Counted from the stretch's first letter, positions 1 to 9,202 are shown. The stretch: DNA of 52,439 nt from JBBQNY01 sp038255255 (GCA_038255255.1 JBBSLL010000022.1:1-52439), one strand, 5' to 3'. The notes: a model not told the origin generated them from the letters alone. Numbers and translations are program-made.

Positions 1-164
1 AGCACGATGGTCCACACCGAAACCTTGTCGAAACCGCCGGCCCACGCGGCGAGCAGCATGCCCGCGAAGACGAGGGGGACGCCGGGCAGGGCCGGCAGGA
101 TCGTGCCCGCCAGCCCGACCAGGATCAGCAGACCGGCCAGCGCGTACCAGATCTCGATCGACAC
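1..164 (-). CDS. DUF456 family membrane protein (5' part only)
   Basis: The reverse strand reads from a GTG at 164 off the window edge, giving about 54 residues that begin MSIEIWYALAGLLILVGLAG. The piece holds two hydrophobic segments separated by a Pro/Gly-rich turn (TILPALPGVPLVFAG), which is the hallmark of the DUF456 family of small inner-membrane proteins of unknown function. Purine-rich GGCGGGGA lies upstream of the GTG. The start is only 14 bases from the first ATG of the divergent GFA-family gene, so the two may share a control region if that gene starts further in. The 3' end is outside the window. Confidence 0.72.
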   Translation of the reverse strand, partial: MSIEIWYALAGLLILVGLAGTILPALPGVPLVFAGMLLAAWAGGFDKVSVWTIV

Positions 165-178
165 GGTGCATCCCCGCC

Positions 179-637
179 ATGGATTCGCCGAAGAGTGTAT
201 GCGCGATACTTGCAACGATGCTTGAAGCCCTGGTCGATCCCGTTTCCCTGCACGGCGGATGCCACTGCCGCGCCGTGCGGTTCGACGTGACGGCCCCGCG
301 GGCGTTTACTGCGCTCGACTGCAACTGTTCCATCTGTCGCATGAGCGGATTCCTCCATCTCATCGTCCCCGCGTCGCGGTTCGTACTGACGCGGGGCAGC
401 GAGGCGCTCTCGACCTATACCTTCAACAGCGGCATCGCACAGCACCGCTTCTGCCGGATCTGCGGCGTCAAGTCTTTCTACGTTCCTCGCTCGAACCCCG
501 ATGGCATCGATGTCAACGTGCGCTGCCTCGACGCGGACCAGGCATTCGACATGACCATCGAGCCTTTCAACGGGGCGGACTGGGAGGCGCATGCCGCAGG
601 ACTGGCTTCGCTTTCGACGCGTTCCACGGGAACGTGA
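179..637 (+). CDS. GFA/CENP-V family zinc-binding protein
   Basis: A 152-residue protein of the glutathione-dependent formaldehyde-activating (Gfa/CENP-V) fold. The seven family cysteines are all present: C28 and C30 (GGCHC), C48, C50 and C53 (DCNCSIC), and C92 and C95 (FCRIC). They bind two zinc ions in characterised members. Many members lack formaldehyde-related activity, so the substrate is unknown. The ATG at 179 leaves only 14 bases to the divergent DUF456 start; the ATG at 218 (residue 14), just before the conserved domain, is an equally plausible start. No signal peptide is seen, so it is probably cytoplasmic. Confidence 0.85.
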   Translation: MDSPKSVCAILATMLEALVDPVSLHGGCHCRAVRFDVTAPRAFTALDCNCSICRMSGFLHLIVPASRFVLTRGSEALSTYTFNSGIAQHRFCRICGVKSFYVPRSNPDGIDVNVRCLDADQAFDMTIEPFNGADWEAHAAGLASLSTRSTGT

Positions 638-683
638 CGGCCGCTCGGGCATAATCCGCGATCTCACCCAGCAGCGGGTTCGC

Positions 684-1307
684 ATGACACGACGGCGTCG
701 CCAGGGTTCCGGTGCAACCCGATTTCTCGGCATCGCACTGCTGATCGCCGCGGGCGCGGCCGGCTGGTGGTTCTGGCAGAAGATGCCGCGTGAGTCCGGG
801 AGGGCCGCCGCGCCGGTCGCCGCATCGGCCGACGGCAGCCAGGAGATCGCGTTGCCACCGCCGCGCGTCCCGGCAGACGGCCTCTGCGCGAAACTCGGCG
901 ACCTCCGCGTGGCCACGCTGCTGTCCACCTCGGCCGTCACCGCGACACCGCTCGCCGGGGAACCGGGCGTGCCGCGCGCCGCGGGCTGCTCATGGCGTAC
1001 GGCCGAAGGCGGCGAATTGCGCGCGATGTGGTTCAACGACGCATCGCTTGCGCTCGGCTCCGGCACCGAACGCGGCGCCGCGTACTTCCAGAGCGCGGTG
1101 ACCGGGCTCGAATACGCCCTCAAGCTGTCCCCCGAGAAGCTCACAGGCGTAGGCGACGAGGCCGTCGCCGCGGGCTTCGTGGCGCCGGCGTCTGGGCAAG
1201 GCCAGGTCATTACGCGGCGGGGCGAACACGTGCTGACGCTCGAGGCGCGCGGCGTCGCGCGGGCATCCGCGGTGCGCATGGCCGAGGCGCTGGTTGCGCA
1301 ACTCTGA
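684..1307 (+). CDS. Single-pass membrane protein of unknown function
   Basis: A 207-residue protein starting at ATG 684 with MTRRRRQGSG, followed by one hydrophobic segment at about residues 14-31 (FLGIALLIAAGAAGWWFW). The positive N-terminus predicts that the rest lies in the periplasm. The soluble part carries two Cys residues (ADGLCAKLGD and AAGCSWRT) that could form a disulfide. Its layout resembles small exported domains that open with a Cys-containing 'LC.lL' motif, but I cannot name the family. It overlaps the downstream kinase-like gene by 14 bases, so the two are probably co-transcribed and translationally coupled. An in-frame extension upstream to 591 would overlap the GFA gene and is less likely. 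Confidence 0.7.
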   Translation: MTRRRRQGSGATRFLGIALLIAAGAAGWWFWQKMPRESGRAAAPVAASADGSQEIALPPPRVPADGLCAKLGDLRVATLLSTSAVTATPLAGEPGVPRAAGCSWRTAEGGELRAMWFNDASLALGSGTERGAAYFQSAVTGLEYALKLSPEKLTGVGDEAVAAGFVAPASGQGQVITRRGEHVLTLEARGVARASAVRMAEALVAQL

Positions 1308-1956
1308 CGGCGCTGTCGCGCGTCGCGAGTTGAAGGCCGACGCCTTTGGCAGCGTGACGCTGGTGGAGCGCGACGGTGAGCGGTCGATCGAACGTGACGT
1401 GATGCGGGCACGCTTCTGGCTGCGTCCGGTGTCGCGCTGGGTGGCAAGCCGGGAGTGCAGGGCCCTCGAGCGGCTGGCCCGGCTCGACGGTTTTGCGCGG
1501 GTGCTCGAATGGGACGGCCGCGTCCTGGTGCGCAGCTACATCGAAGGCGCGCCGATGCAGGAAGCACAACCCCGCGACCCTGCGTACTACCGTCTCGCGT
1601 GGCGGCTGCTACGCGCGATGCATCGCGAAGGGGTCAGCCACAACGACCTCGCGAAGGAGCCGAACTGGCTGGTAACGCCGACGGGTTCGCCTGCGCTTAC
1701 GGACTTCCAGCTCGCCGTATTCGGTCCGCCAAGTTCGCGCCGCATGCGGCTGCTGGCGCGCGAGGATCTGCGGCATCTGCTCAAGCACAAGCGCACTTAC
1801 TGTCCGTCGCGGCTGACACCCGTCGAGCGCCGCCTGCTCGCGCGGCGTTCCTGGTTCCGCGCGCTCTGGTTCGCCAGCGTCAAGCCGGTCTATCGCTTCG
1901 TCACCCGCCGCGTGTTCCGGTGGCGTGACAACGAAGGAAAAGGCGGCGCAAGCTAG
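1294..1956 (+). CDS. Small RIO/ABC1-like protein kinase-fold protein
   Basis: A 220-residue single-domain kinase-fold protein. The catalytic-loop signature HNDLAKEPNWLV and the DFG-like LTDFQLAVFG are clear, and REDLRHLLKHKRTYC follows as in related gammaproteobacterial proteins annotated as RIO-like or serine/threonine kinases. The N-lobe position I would expect to hold the ATP-binding lysine appears to read SIERD, with Glu. The start is TTG 1294, inside the end of the preceding gene; the next ATG (residue 37) would cut the N-lobe. The target, protein or cell-envelope sugar, cannot be told from sequence. Confidence 0.78.
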   Translation: MRNSDGAVARRELKADAFGSVTLVERDGERSIERDVMRARFWLRPVSRWVASRECRALERLARLDGFARVLEWDGRVLVRSYIEGAPMQEAQPRDPAYYRLAWRLLRAMHREGVSHNDLAKEPNWLVTPTGSPALTDFQLAVFGPPSSRRMRLLAREDLRHLLKHKRTYCPSRLTPVERRLLARRSWFRALWFASVKPVYRFVTRRVFRWRDNEGKGGAS

Positions 1957-1980
1957 CGCCACTGCCGCACAGCGCTGGAT

Positions 1981-2018
1981 GAGGGGCAGCTGCCTCGCGT
2001 CGCGCCATGCTGCCCCTC
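1981..2018. repeat. Inverted repeat after the kinase-like gene
   Basis: Ten-base arms at 1981-1990 (GAGGGGCAGC) and 2009-2018 (GCTGCCCCTC) with an 18-base loop, 24 bases past the kinase-like stop codon. It could form a stable hairpin at the end of that transcript. There is no U-tract, so a Rho-independent terminator is not supported. Confidence 0.5.
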
Positions 2019-2035
2019 ACTCGGTGGCGAAAGCC

Positions 2036-2087
2036 GGTATCGCCTTGCCTCCGGGTGAAGCCTTTTATCCTCCGGCAAGGCGATACC
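2036..2087. repeat. REP-like palindrome, family A copy 1
   Basis: Perfect 14-base arms, 2036-2049 (GGTATCGCCTTGCC) and 2074-2087, around a 24-base loop. The same arms and nearly the same loop occur in inverse orientation at 6617-6694. This is the signature of a dispersed REP-type palindrome. It lies between two same-strand genes, the kinase-like gene and the SDR gene. No transposase of the RAYT type is in the window. Confidence 0.8.
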
Positions 2088-2166
2088 GCCCTTCGCCCGG
2101 CGCCCGCGCAAGCGGGGCGAGGCAAGATTTTCTGCGGATTCGAGTCAGTCACGCGAGAATGCACCC

Positions 2167-2991
2167 ATGACCAACACCCTCTCCGGCAAAACCCTCGTCA
2201 TCACCGGCGCCTCGCGCGGCATCGGACTCGCGATCGCCGAGCGTGCCGCGCGCGACGGCGCCAACGTCGCGATCCTCGCCAAGTCCGACGTGGCCAATCC
2301 AAAGCTCCCCGGCACCATCCACAGCGCCGCCGCTGCGGTCGAGGCCGCCGGCGGACGCGCATTGGCGATTCGCTGCGACATCCGCGAGGAAGATGAAGTG
2401 CGCGGCGCGGTCGCGCAGGTGCACGCGCATTTCGGCGCGATCGATATCCTGGTCAACAATGCCAGCGCCATCTGGTTGCGCGGCGCGCTCGACACGCCGA
2501 TGAAACGGTTCGACCTGATGCAGGGCGTCAACGCGCGCGGCACGTTCCTGTGCTCGCAGGTCTGCCTGCCGTTGCTGCTCGAGAGCGACAACCCGCACAT
2601 CCTCACACTGGCGCCGCCACCCTCGCTCGATCCGAAGTGGTGGGGCCCGTCGACCGGCTACACCCTGGCGAAGATGGGCATGAGCCTGGTGACCCTGGGG
2701 CTTGCCGAAGAATTCAAGGAGCGCCGCATTTCGATCAATGCCTTGTGGCCGCGCACGATCATCGCCACCGACGCTCTCAAGATGATTCCCGGTGTCGAAG
2801 TTGCGCGGTGTCGCAAGCCGACGATCGTGGCTGATGCCGCGCATGCGGTGCTGACCGCCAGCGCGGGCACGCACACCGGCCAGTTCCTGATCGACGAAGA
2901 GGTGTTGCGCGTCGCCGGAGTCACCGACTTCGAGCAGTACGCCGTGTCGCCGGGCCAGCCGCTGCTGCCCGACCTGTTCCTCGACCCGTGA
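2167..2991 (+). CDS. HSDL2-like short-chain dehydrogenase/reductase
   Basis: A 274-residue SDR enzyme. The Rossmann nucleotide motif TGASRGIG is at about residues 13-20, NNAS follows, and the catalytic pair is Y165/K169 (YTLAKMG). The long insert after strand 2 (SDVANPKLPGTIHSAA) and the NALWPRTIIAT segment match the subgroup related to human HSDL2, here without its C-terminal SCP2 lipid-binding domain. Where this subgroup usually has a Ser (ILxxSPP), the sequence reads ALA at residue 149. It is probably an NAD(P)-dependent oxidoreductase of fatty or steroid-like substrates, but the substrate is not known. The gene stands alone between repeats. Confidence 0.88.
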   Translation: MTNTLSGKTLVITGASRGIGLAIAERAARDGANVAILAKSDVANPKLPGTIHSAAAAVEAAGGRALAIRCDIREEDEVRGAVAQVHAHFGAIDILVNNASAIWLRGALDTPMKRFDLMQGVNARGTFLCSQVCLPLLLESDNPHILTLAPPPSLDPKWWGPSTGYTLAKMGMSLVTLGLAEEFKERRISINALWPRTIIATDALKMIPGVEVARCRKPTIVADAAHAVLTASAGTHTGQFLIDEEVLRVAGVTDFEQYAVSPGQPLLPDLFLDP

Positions 2992-3002
2992 TGCGTGCCG
3001 AT

Positions 3003-3093
3003 GTAGGTCAGGTCGCTGCTGCGACCTGACACCGCTGCACGTTGAGGGGCTTTGGTGCGGTAAAGCGTCAGGTCGCTGCGCGACCTGACCTAC
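3003..3093. repeat. REP-like palindrome pair, family B
   Basis: Two head-to-head palindromes based on the core AGGTCGC...GCGACCT at about 3005-3030 and 3067-3093. The outer arms GTAGGTCAGGTCGC (3003-3016) and GCGACCTGACCTAC (3080-3093) also pair with each other, so the whole 91 bases can fold as one structure or two. It sits between the convergent SDR and Cys/Met PLP enzyme genes and may protect or terminate both transcripts. Confidence 0.8.
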
Positions 3094-3110
3094 GAACCCG
3101 ACCGCGCAAC

Positions 3111-4228
3111 CTACGCGAGGGCGTGCTCCCAGTCGGCGATGAGGTCGTCGATGTGCTCGATGCCGACGGACACGCGCAGAAGGTCGTCAGGCGTGGTGCT
3201 GCCGGCGCTCTCGACCGAACGCCGATGCTCGACGAGGCTCTCCACACCACCAAGGCTGGTGGCGTTGGTGAACAGGCGCAACCGCGAGGCGATCGCGAGC
3301 GCCGCGTCGCGGCCCCCCGCGCATCGAACCGACAGCATCCCGCCGAAGCCGCGCATCTGCCGCGTCGCGATCGCGTGCCCCGGGTGCGACGCGAGACCTG
3401 GATAATTCACCTGCGCGATTGCGGGATGCCGTTCGAGGAATTCCGCGAGCGCTGCTGCATTCCTGCAATGAAACTCCATGCGCGGTGCTAGCGAGCGGAT
3501 GCCGCGCAGCGTCAGCCACGCATTGAACGGCGCCGCGGTGGCCCCGCCGAGGGTGCGTCGCTGCCGCACCTGCTCGGCGCGATCGTCGTTGCGCGCGAAC
3601 ACCAGCGCGCCGCCAAGCGCATCGCTATGGCCTGCGAGGTACTTGGTCGTGGAATGCATCACCACGTCCGCCCCCAGCGCGAGCGGACTCTGCAACAGCG
3701 GCGTGGCGAACGTGTTGTCGACCGCGACGAGCGCGCCGTGACGACGCGACGCTTCCGCGACCGCGGCGATGTCGGTCACGACGAGTTGCGGATTGGAAGG
3801 CGTCTCGCACCACACCACTCGCGTCGAAGCATTGATCGCCGCGATCACGCCGCGGGTGTCCGCGAAGTCGGTTTCCCGTATCGCGAAGCCGCGACTCGCC
3901 AGGATCTCGCGACAGTAGCGGCGCACGCCGTGATAGACGTCCTGCGGCAGCAGGATTTCACCGGGCGGCTCGAAAGTGTCCAGCAGGTTCGCGACGCCCG
4001 CCATGCCCGAAGCAAAGACCAGCGCGGCGGCCCCGCCTTCCAGCGCGGTCAGCGCGGTCTCGAGCTGGCGCTGGTTTGGGTTGTCCTCGCGCACGTACTC
4101 GAATCCTGCCGGTCCGCGCGCGCCGTCGGGCGCATGCTCGAACGTCGTGCTCAGCGTCAGCGATGCCGCCACCGCAGCGCTGGCCGGATCGACCGCCGCG
4201 CCCGCGTGCACCGCAAGCGTCTGCGGTT

Positions 4229-4232
<4 letters not shown>
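3111..4232 (-). CDS. Cys/Met metabolism PLP enzyme (cystathionine gamma-synthase type)
   Basis: A 373-residue fold-type I PLP enzyme of the Cys/Met metabolism family (usual length 380-400). The Schiff-base lysine is in HSTTKYLAGHSD, and the flanking motifs YVREDNPNQRQLE, FASGMAGV, ETPSNPQL and VDNTFATP are all present. SLGGVESLVEHRRS near the C-terminus is closer to gamma-synthase/gamma-lyase members than to MetC. It would join or cleave homoserine esters with a sulfur donor, but the exact reaction cannot be fixed. Its ATG overlaps the hemL stop codon (ATGA), making it the last gene of a thiE-hemL-PLP operon. Homologues often carry this gene in methionine or cysteine loci, so its place after hemL is unusual. 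Confidence 0.88.
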
Positions 4233-5520
<1,288 letters not shown>

Positions 5521-5524
<4 letters not shown>

Positions 5525-6192
5525 GCGGGAGGTCCGGTGGGTTCGAAGAGGGCGGATAGCCGCGCGGCCGCGGCGCGGGGATCGGGCGCATCGGCAAGGG
5601 CCGACACCACGGCGACGAGATCCGCCCCGGCCGCGATGACGACGGCTGCATTGTCGAGGTTGATGCCGCCAATCGCCACCCGCGGCAGACCGAGGTCCGC
5701 CGCCTGGCGGAAAAGCTCCAAAGGAGCGTGGACTGCCTGCGGTTTTGTGCTCGAAGCAAACATGGCGCCGAATGCGAGGTAACTGGCACCGGCCGCGGCG
5801 GCGCCGCGCGCGGCGTCGATGCTCGCATAGCATGAGGCGCCGATGATGAACTCGCCTCCGAGTAGTTCGCGCGCTGTCGCGATGTCCGCGTCTTCGCGAC
5901 CGAGGTGCACGCCATCGGCCGCGACCGACTGTGCCAGCGCCAGGTCATCGTTGATGATGAACGGCACGCAGTGGGTGCACGCGATTTCGCGAAGTGCGGT
6001 TGCCTGCGCGTGCCTCAGCGCCCGGTCTGGCGATTTGCTGCGGTATTGCAGAAGTACGGCGCCGCCTGCGAGCGCCTGGTCGACGAGGGCGCACAGTGCC
6101 GGCGTGTTCCCGCTCTCGGGCGTCACCAAGTAAAGGCCTCTCTGCCAGCGGGAGAGGGGGGCGATAGAAGCAGTGCTTTCCGATTCATGCAT
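5521..6192 (-). CDS. thiE: Thiamine phosphate synthase
   Basis: A 223-residue TIM-barrel enzyme joining the hydroxymethylpyrimidine diphosphate and thiazole phosphate halves of thiamine phosphate. Family motifs in order: LLQYRSKS, IINDDLALA, DGVHLGRED, IIGASCYAS, FGAMFASSTKPQA and RVAIGGIN. The ATG at 6192 gives a 15-20 residue extension before GLYLVTPES, normal for proteobacterial ThiE. It is first in the operon with hemL. The divergent rubredoxin gene starts only 41 bases away, so the two promoters must be close together. Confidence 0.95.
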
Positions 6193-6233
6193 GGCGCTGC
6201 GAGAATAGCGGGCTGGACTTCGCCGGACCGAAC

Positions 6234-6443
6234 ATGAGCGCTACGCAGGATCACGCACCCGAAACTGAGACTCCCTGGCGCACCTGGATGTGCGTGGTCT
6301 GCGGCTTCATCTACGACGAGGCCAAGGGTCTGGTGGAAGAGGGCATCGCTCCGGGCACCCGATGGGAGGACATCCCCGAGACCTGGACTTGCCCGGACTG
6401 CGGCGTGACCAAGTCCGATTTCGACATGCTGCCCGTCTCGTAG
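6234..6443 (+). CDS. Rubredoxin
   Basis: A 69-residue small iron protein. Its single Fe is held by four cysteines, C20/C23 (CVVCG) and C53/C56 (CPDCG), with the usual rubredoxin core GFIYDEAKG...APGTRWEDIPETW between them. The 15-residue N-terminal extension before the core is longer than in minimal rubredoxins. It acts as a cytoplasmic one-electron carrier; the partner reductase is not in the window. The thiE/rubredoxin divergent arrangement (often with hemL) is common in gammaproteobacteria. Confidence 0.95.
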   Translation: MSATQDHAPETETPWRTWMCVVCGFIYDEAKGLVEEGIAPGTRWEDIPETWTCPDCGVTKSDFDMLPVS

Positions 6444-6472
6444 CAAATCTCCTTTCGCCGCGCGCGCCGGGA

Positions 6473-6566
6473 CGTCGCTACCGCTCCGGGAACCGCTGTA
6501 AATACGTCCCTGTACGCTGCGAGGGCGACATCCCTGTCGCCCACGCTTCCCGGAGCGGTAGCGACG
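6473..6566. repeat. Long-armed palindromic repeat, family C
   Basis: Twenty-base perfect arms at 6473-6492 and 6547-6566 (core CGTCGCTACCGCTCCGGG). Inside lie two shorter motifs, GTAAATACGTCCCTGTACGC and GGCGACATCCCTGTCGCC, the second an inverted repeat of its own. The compound structure looks like a multi-stem mobile repeat cassette. It sits just past the rubredoxin stop codon. Confidence 0.78.
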
Positions 6567-6616
6567 CCCCGACGCCACGAAGTCCTTCGTAGACGGACGA
6601 ATCGGTCGGACGAGCC

Positions 6617-6694
6617 GGTGGCGGGAGGCGGTATCGCCTTGCCGCAGGATAAGAGGCTTCACCCGGAGGCAAGGCGATACCGCCTCCCGCCACC
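6617..6694. repeat. REP-like palindrome, family A copy 2 (inverted)
   Basis: Perfect 27-base arms, 6617-6643 and 6668-6694, around a 24-base loop. The inner 14 bases of each arm and the loop match the family A element at 2036-2087 on the opposite strand. The right arm ends one base before the stop codon of the SirB1-like gene, so the hairpin caps that mRNA and also the oncoming rubredoxin transcript. Confidence 0.85.
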
Positions 6695-6695
6695 C

Positions 6696-7547
6696 TCAGT
6701 GCACCGACACGCGCGCGACGCTCGCCTCGATCAGCGCGAGCCTTGCGGCATCGCGATCCTCGCTCGATTCCGGGCGCGACGCGAGATAGGCATCGAGGTC
6801 GCGGCGCGCCGCTGCGAAATGCCCGAGCTTGAGGTACATGAGCCCCCGGTCGCGGGTCTCGTGAGGCTGCGAATTGTCGAGCGCGATCAGCCGGTCGGTG
6901 CAGCGGAGCGCGCGCGGCCAGTCTTCCTGTTCGGAATAGAGTCCCTTGAGGTTGCGCAGCATGCGCGCAAGGATCGCGCGGTTGCTGGCGGGCGCGAGCA
7001 GGTCGAGCAGTTCGCTGTCGGGCAGGTCCTGGTCGCCGACATGCGGCTTCGCCCGCTGCTTCAGCTCATCGGCATCCAGCGGCCGTCCGCGATTGAAGGG
7101 ATCGATGACGAGGATGCCGTCGTCGGTGGCGAGCCGCACGAGGAAATGTCCGGGGAACGACACGCCTTCGAGCGGGATGCCGGCGCGCCGCGCCAGCTCG
7201 ATATGCACGACCGCAAGCGAAATGGGATTGCCGGTGCGCCGGTCGAGCACGTCGTTCAAGTAGCTGTTGCGCGGGTCGAGGTAATCGTCGTGGTTGCCGG
7301 TCAGGCCGAGCTCGCCGTACACGAACTCGTTGAGCACGCGGGTCGACTCCGTCACGTCCGAGATGTTGGCGACTGCCGCCATCGCGCGCCGGCCCATGCG
7401 CGCCATGCGCCGGCGGTAGCTCTCGATGTTGAGGTCGGGGTACTCATCGCGCGCGATCAGCAGCGCGGCTTCCCACAGGGGCAGTTCCGAGTCCTCGAGC
7501 CGGGCAAGTTGTGGCCATTGCAACGGTGTGGCGGGGCGTGTGGCCAT
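6696..7547 (-). CDS. SirB1-family transglutaminase-like/TPR protein
   Basis: A 283-residue protein from ATG 7547 (MATRPATPLQ). The N-terminal two thirds match the SirB1/transglutaminase-like family: RVLNEFVYGELGL, the NSYLNDVLDRRTGNPISLAVVH segment with its conserved NxxLNxVLxRRxGxPISL pattern, then FPGHFLVRL. The C-terminal part (about 200-275) is a tetratricopeptide-like helical pair (YLKLGHFAAARRDLDAYL). The catalytic Cys of true transglutaminases is not evident, so it is probably a scaffold or regulatory protein. Function is not established for the family. An upstream in-frame ATG at 7601 is less likely because the conserved domain starts after residue 30. Confidence 0.88.
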   Translation of the reverse strand: MATRPATPLQWPQLARLEDSELPLWEAALLIARDEYPDLNIESYRRRMARMGRRAMAAVANISDVTESTRVLNEFVYGELGLTGNHDDYLDPRNSYLNDVLDRRTGNPISLAVVHIELARRAGIPLEGVSFPGHFLVRLATDDGILVIDPFNRGRPLDADELKQRAKPHVGDQDLPDSELLDLLAPASNRAILARMLRNLKGLYSEQEDWPRALRCTDRLIALDNSQPHETRDRGLMYLKLGHFAAARRDLDAYLASRPESSEDRDAARLALIEASVARVSVH

Positions 7548-7615
7548 TGTCTTCTCCGGGTACCGACGCAGCATGGGGGTGACAACGCAGCGATCAAGCA
7601 CGTTGCAGCAACGGG

Positions 7616-8074
7616 TCAGGGTTTGCGCGCCTCCTCGCTCAGGCTCCTGGGCAGTTCAAGTCTGTCGCCGGGCTGCAGGTCTAGCGCGGCCGAGCGCCCT
7701 GCATTCAACTCCAGCACATAGCGTGCCGGCGCCGGGCCGGGGTAGCTTGGGCACGGATCGCCGCGGCACGTCGGCACGTTGAGCTGGGCACCGACGTAGC
7801 GGGCGTCGTGGTCGAAGAACAGGATGTCGAGCGGCAATCGCGTGTTCTTCATCCAGAAAGCCTGGGGCTCGGCCTGGGGATACACGAACAGCATGCCGGC
7901 ATCGGCATCGAGTTCGTCGCGGAACATGAGGCCGCGCGCCTGCTTCTCGGGGGTGTCGACGATCTCGACGTTGAACCGCTGGCCCTTGAGGGTGACGGTG
8001 TCGCCGTCGGCTCCGGCTCCCCGGCAGGCGAGGAGAATCAATGGCAGCAGCAACACGACACTGCGCAACGTCAT
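7616..8074 (-). CDS. DUF192 family lipoprotein
   Basis: A 152-residue protein with a lipoprotein signal (LILLAC; lipid-modified Cys17), predicted to be exported and membrane-anchored. The mature part carries the DUF192 core: TPEKQARGLMFRDELDADAGMLFV, FWMKNTRLPLDILFF and the C-terminal LELNAG...GD signature. DUF192 proteins have unknown biochemical function and are common as single exported domains. An insert with two cysteines (VPTCRGDPCPSYPG) may form a disulfide. Confidence 0.88.
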   Translation of the reverse strand: MTLRSVVLLLPLILLACRGAGADGDTVTLKGQRFNVEIVDTPEKQARGLMFRDELDADAGMLFVYPQAEPQAFWMKNTRLPLDILFFDHDARYVGAQLNVPTCRGDPCPSYPGPAPARYVLELNAGRSAALDLQPGDRLELPRSLSEEARKP

Positions 8075-8180
8075 CTGCGGTTCCTTGGCGGCGCGTTCCG
8101 AGCTTAGCGGCAGGGCGAGTCCGGGCGATAGCGGCAAATGGCGGCCAGGGCACTCCTTTTGGTGCCGGATCCGGCGATTA

Positions 8181-8210
8181 TTGCCTCGCGACCATTTCCT
8201 GGGATATAGT
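8181..8210 (+). promoter_or_regulatory. Sigma-70 type promoter for rplM-rpsI
   Basis: -35 TTGCCT at 8181-8186, an 18-base spacer and -10 TATAGT at 8205-8210. The start would be near 8217, giving an untranslated leader of about 40 bases before the rplM ATG. Confidence 0.6.
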
Positions 8211-8257
8211 CCGCGGTCTTTCGCCCGACTATACCCGCCATGCGCGGGCAGACCCCC

Positions 8258-8695
8258 ATGACCACCACGATCAGCGCCAAGCCCGAAACCGTGCAGCGCG
8301 ACTGGTATCTGGTCGACGCCAGCAACAAGACGCTGGGCCGACTCGCTACCGAACTCGCCATCCGCCTCCGCGGCAAGCACAAGCCCATCTACACCCCGCA
8401 TGTCGATACTGGCGACTACATGGTCGTCATCAATGCCGACAAGATCGCGGTGACCGGCAACAAGCTCGACGACAAGAAGTATCACCGGTTCACCGGCTAC
8501 GTCGGTAACCTCAAGACCTTCTCGTTGCGCACGATGCTCGCCGATCATCCCGAGCGCGTCATCGAGATTGCCGTCAAGGGCATGCTGCCGAAGAACACGC
8601 TGGGTCGCGCGATGTTCCGCAAGCTCAAGGTCTACAAGGGTTCCGAACATCCGCATTCCGCCCAGCAGCCGCAGGCGCTGGACATCAAGGCCTGA
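8258..8695 (+). CDS. rplM: 50S ribosomal protein L13
   Basis: A 145-residue L13 of the large ribosomal subunit (E. coli 142). Signatures include DWYLVDASNKTLGRLATE near the N-terminus, the central HFxGY-equivalent YHRFTGYVGNLK and the MLPKNTLGRAMFRKLKVYKG block. The ATG at 8258 is chosen because the protein then begins MTTTISAKPETVQRDWY, in line with homologues; the upstream ATG at 8240 adds unrelated residues. rpsI follows after 14 bases in the usual L13-S9 operon. Confidence 0.98.
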   Translation: MTTTISAKPETVQRDWYLVDASNKTLGRLATELAIRLRGKHKPIYTPHVDTGDYMVVINADKIAVTGNKLDDKKYHRFTGYVGNLKTFSLRTMLADHPERVIEIAVKGMLPKNTLGRAMFRKLKVYKGSEHPHSAQQPQALDIKA

Positions 8696-8709
8696 GGAAA
8701 GAGACGCAC

Positions 8710-9111
8710 ATGGCAACCGCAACCACTCAACAGAATTACGGCACGGGCCGTCGCAAGTCTTCCGCGGCGCGCGTGTTCCTGCGCTCGGGCACCGGCAAGA
8801 TCGTCGTCAACGGCCGCACGCTCGACGAGTTCTTCGGCCGGCAGACCGCACGCATGATCGTGCGCCAGCCGCTCGAGCTCACGCAGATGACCGAACGCTT
8901 CGACGTCAACGTGACGGTCGAGGGCGGTGGCACCACCGGCCAGGCCGGTGCGATCCGCCTCGGCATTTCGCGCGCACTGGTCGAATACGATGAAAACCTC
9001 AAGCCCTCGCTGCGCAAGGCCGGGTTCATGACCCGCGACGCGCGCGAAGTCGAGCGCAAGAAGGTCGGCCTGCACAAGGCACGTCGCGCCTCGCAGTTCT
9101 CCAAGCGCTAA
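8710..9111 (+). CDS. rpsI: 30S ribosomal protein S9
   Basis: A 133-residue S9 of the small subunit, whose C-terminal tail reaches the P-site tRNA. The family pattern is complete: YGTGRRKSSAARVFLR, GGGTTGQAGAIRLGISRAL, a basic DAREVERKKVGLHKARRASQFSKR tail and the invariant SKR end. GAGGAAAGAG upstream of the ATG is a strong ribosome-binding site. Confidence 0.98.
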   Translation: MATATTQQNYGTGRRKSSAARVFLRSGTGKIVVNGRTLDEFFGRQTARMIVRQPLELTQMTERFDVNVTVEGGGTTGQAGAIRLGISRALVEYDENLKPSLRKAGFMTRDAREVERKKVGLHKARRASQFSKR

Positions 9112-9202
9112 GCTTTTTTCGCCGCGCAGCCGGGTCAGAACGGCGCGCGCGAGCCATGGATGGCGAGCCCGCACAGCGAGCGCAACGCGATCGCTGCGTC
9201 GG

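Noticed and set aside
125..1567. 480-codon reverse frame across the first 1.5 kb
   Set aside because: Contradicts the GFA and membrane-protein frames on the forward strand, both of which show conserved motifs or a signal segment.
8240..8257. Longer start for rplM
   Set aside because: L13 homologues begin near the 8258 ATG; the extra codons are not conserved.
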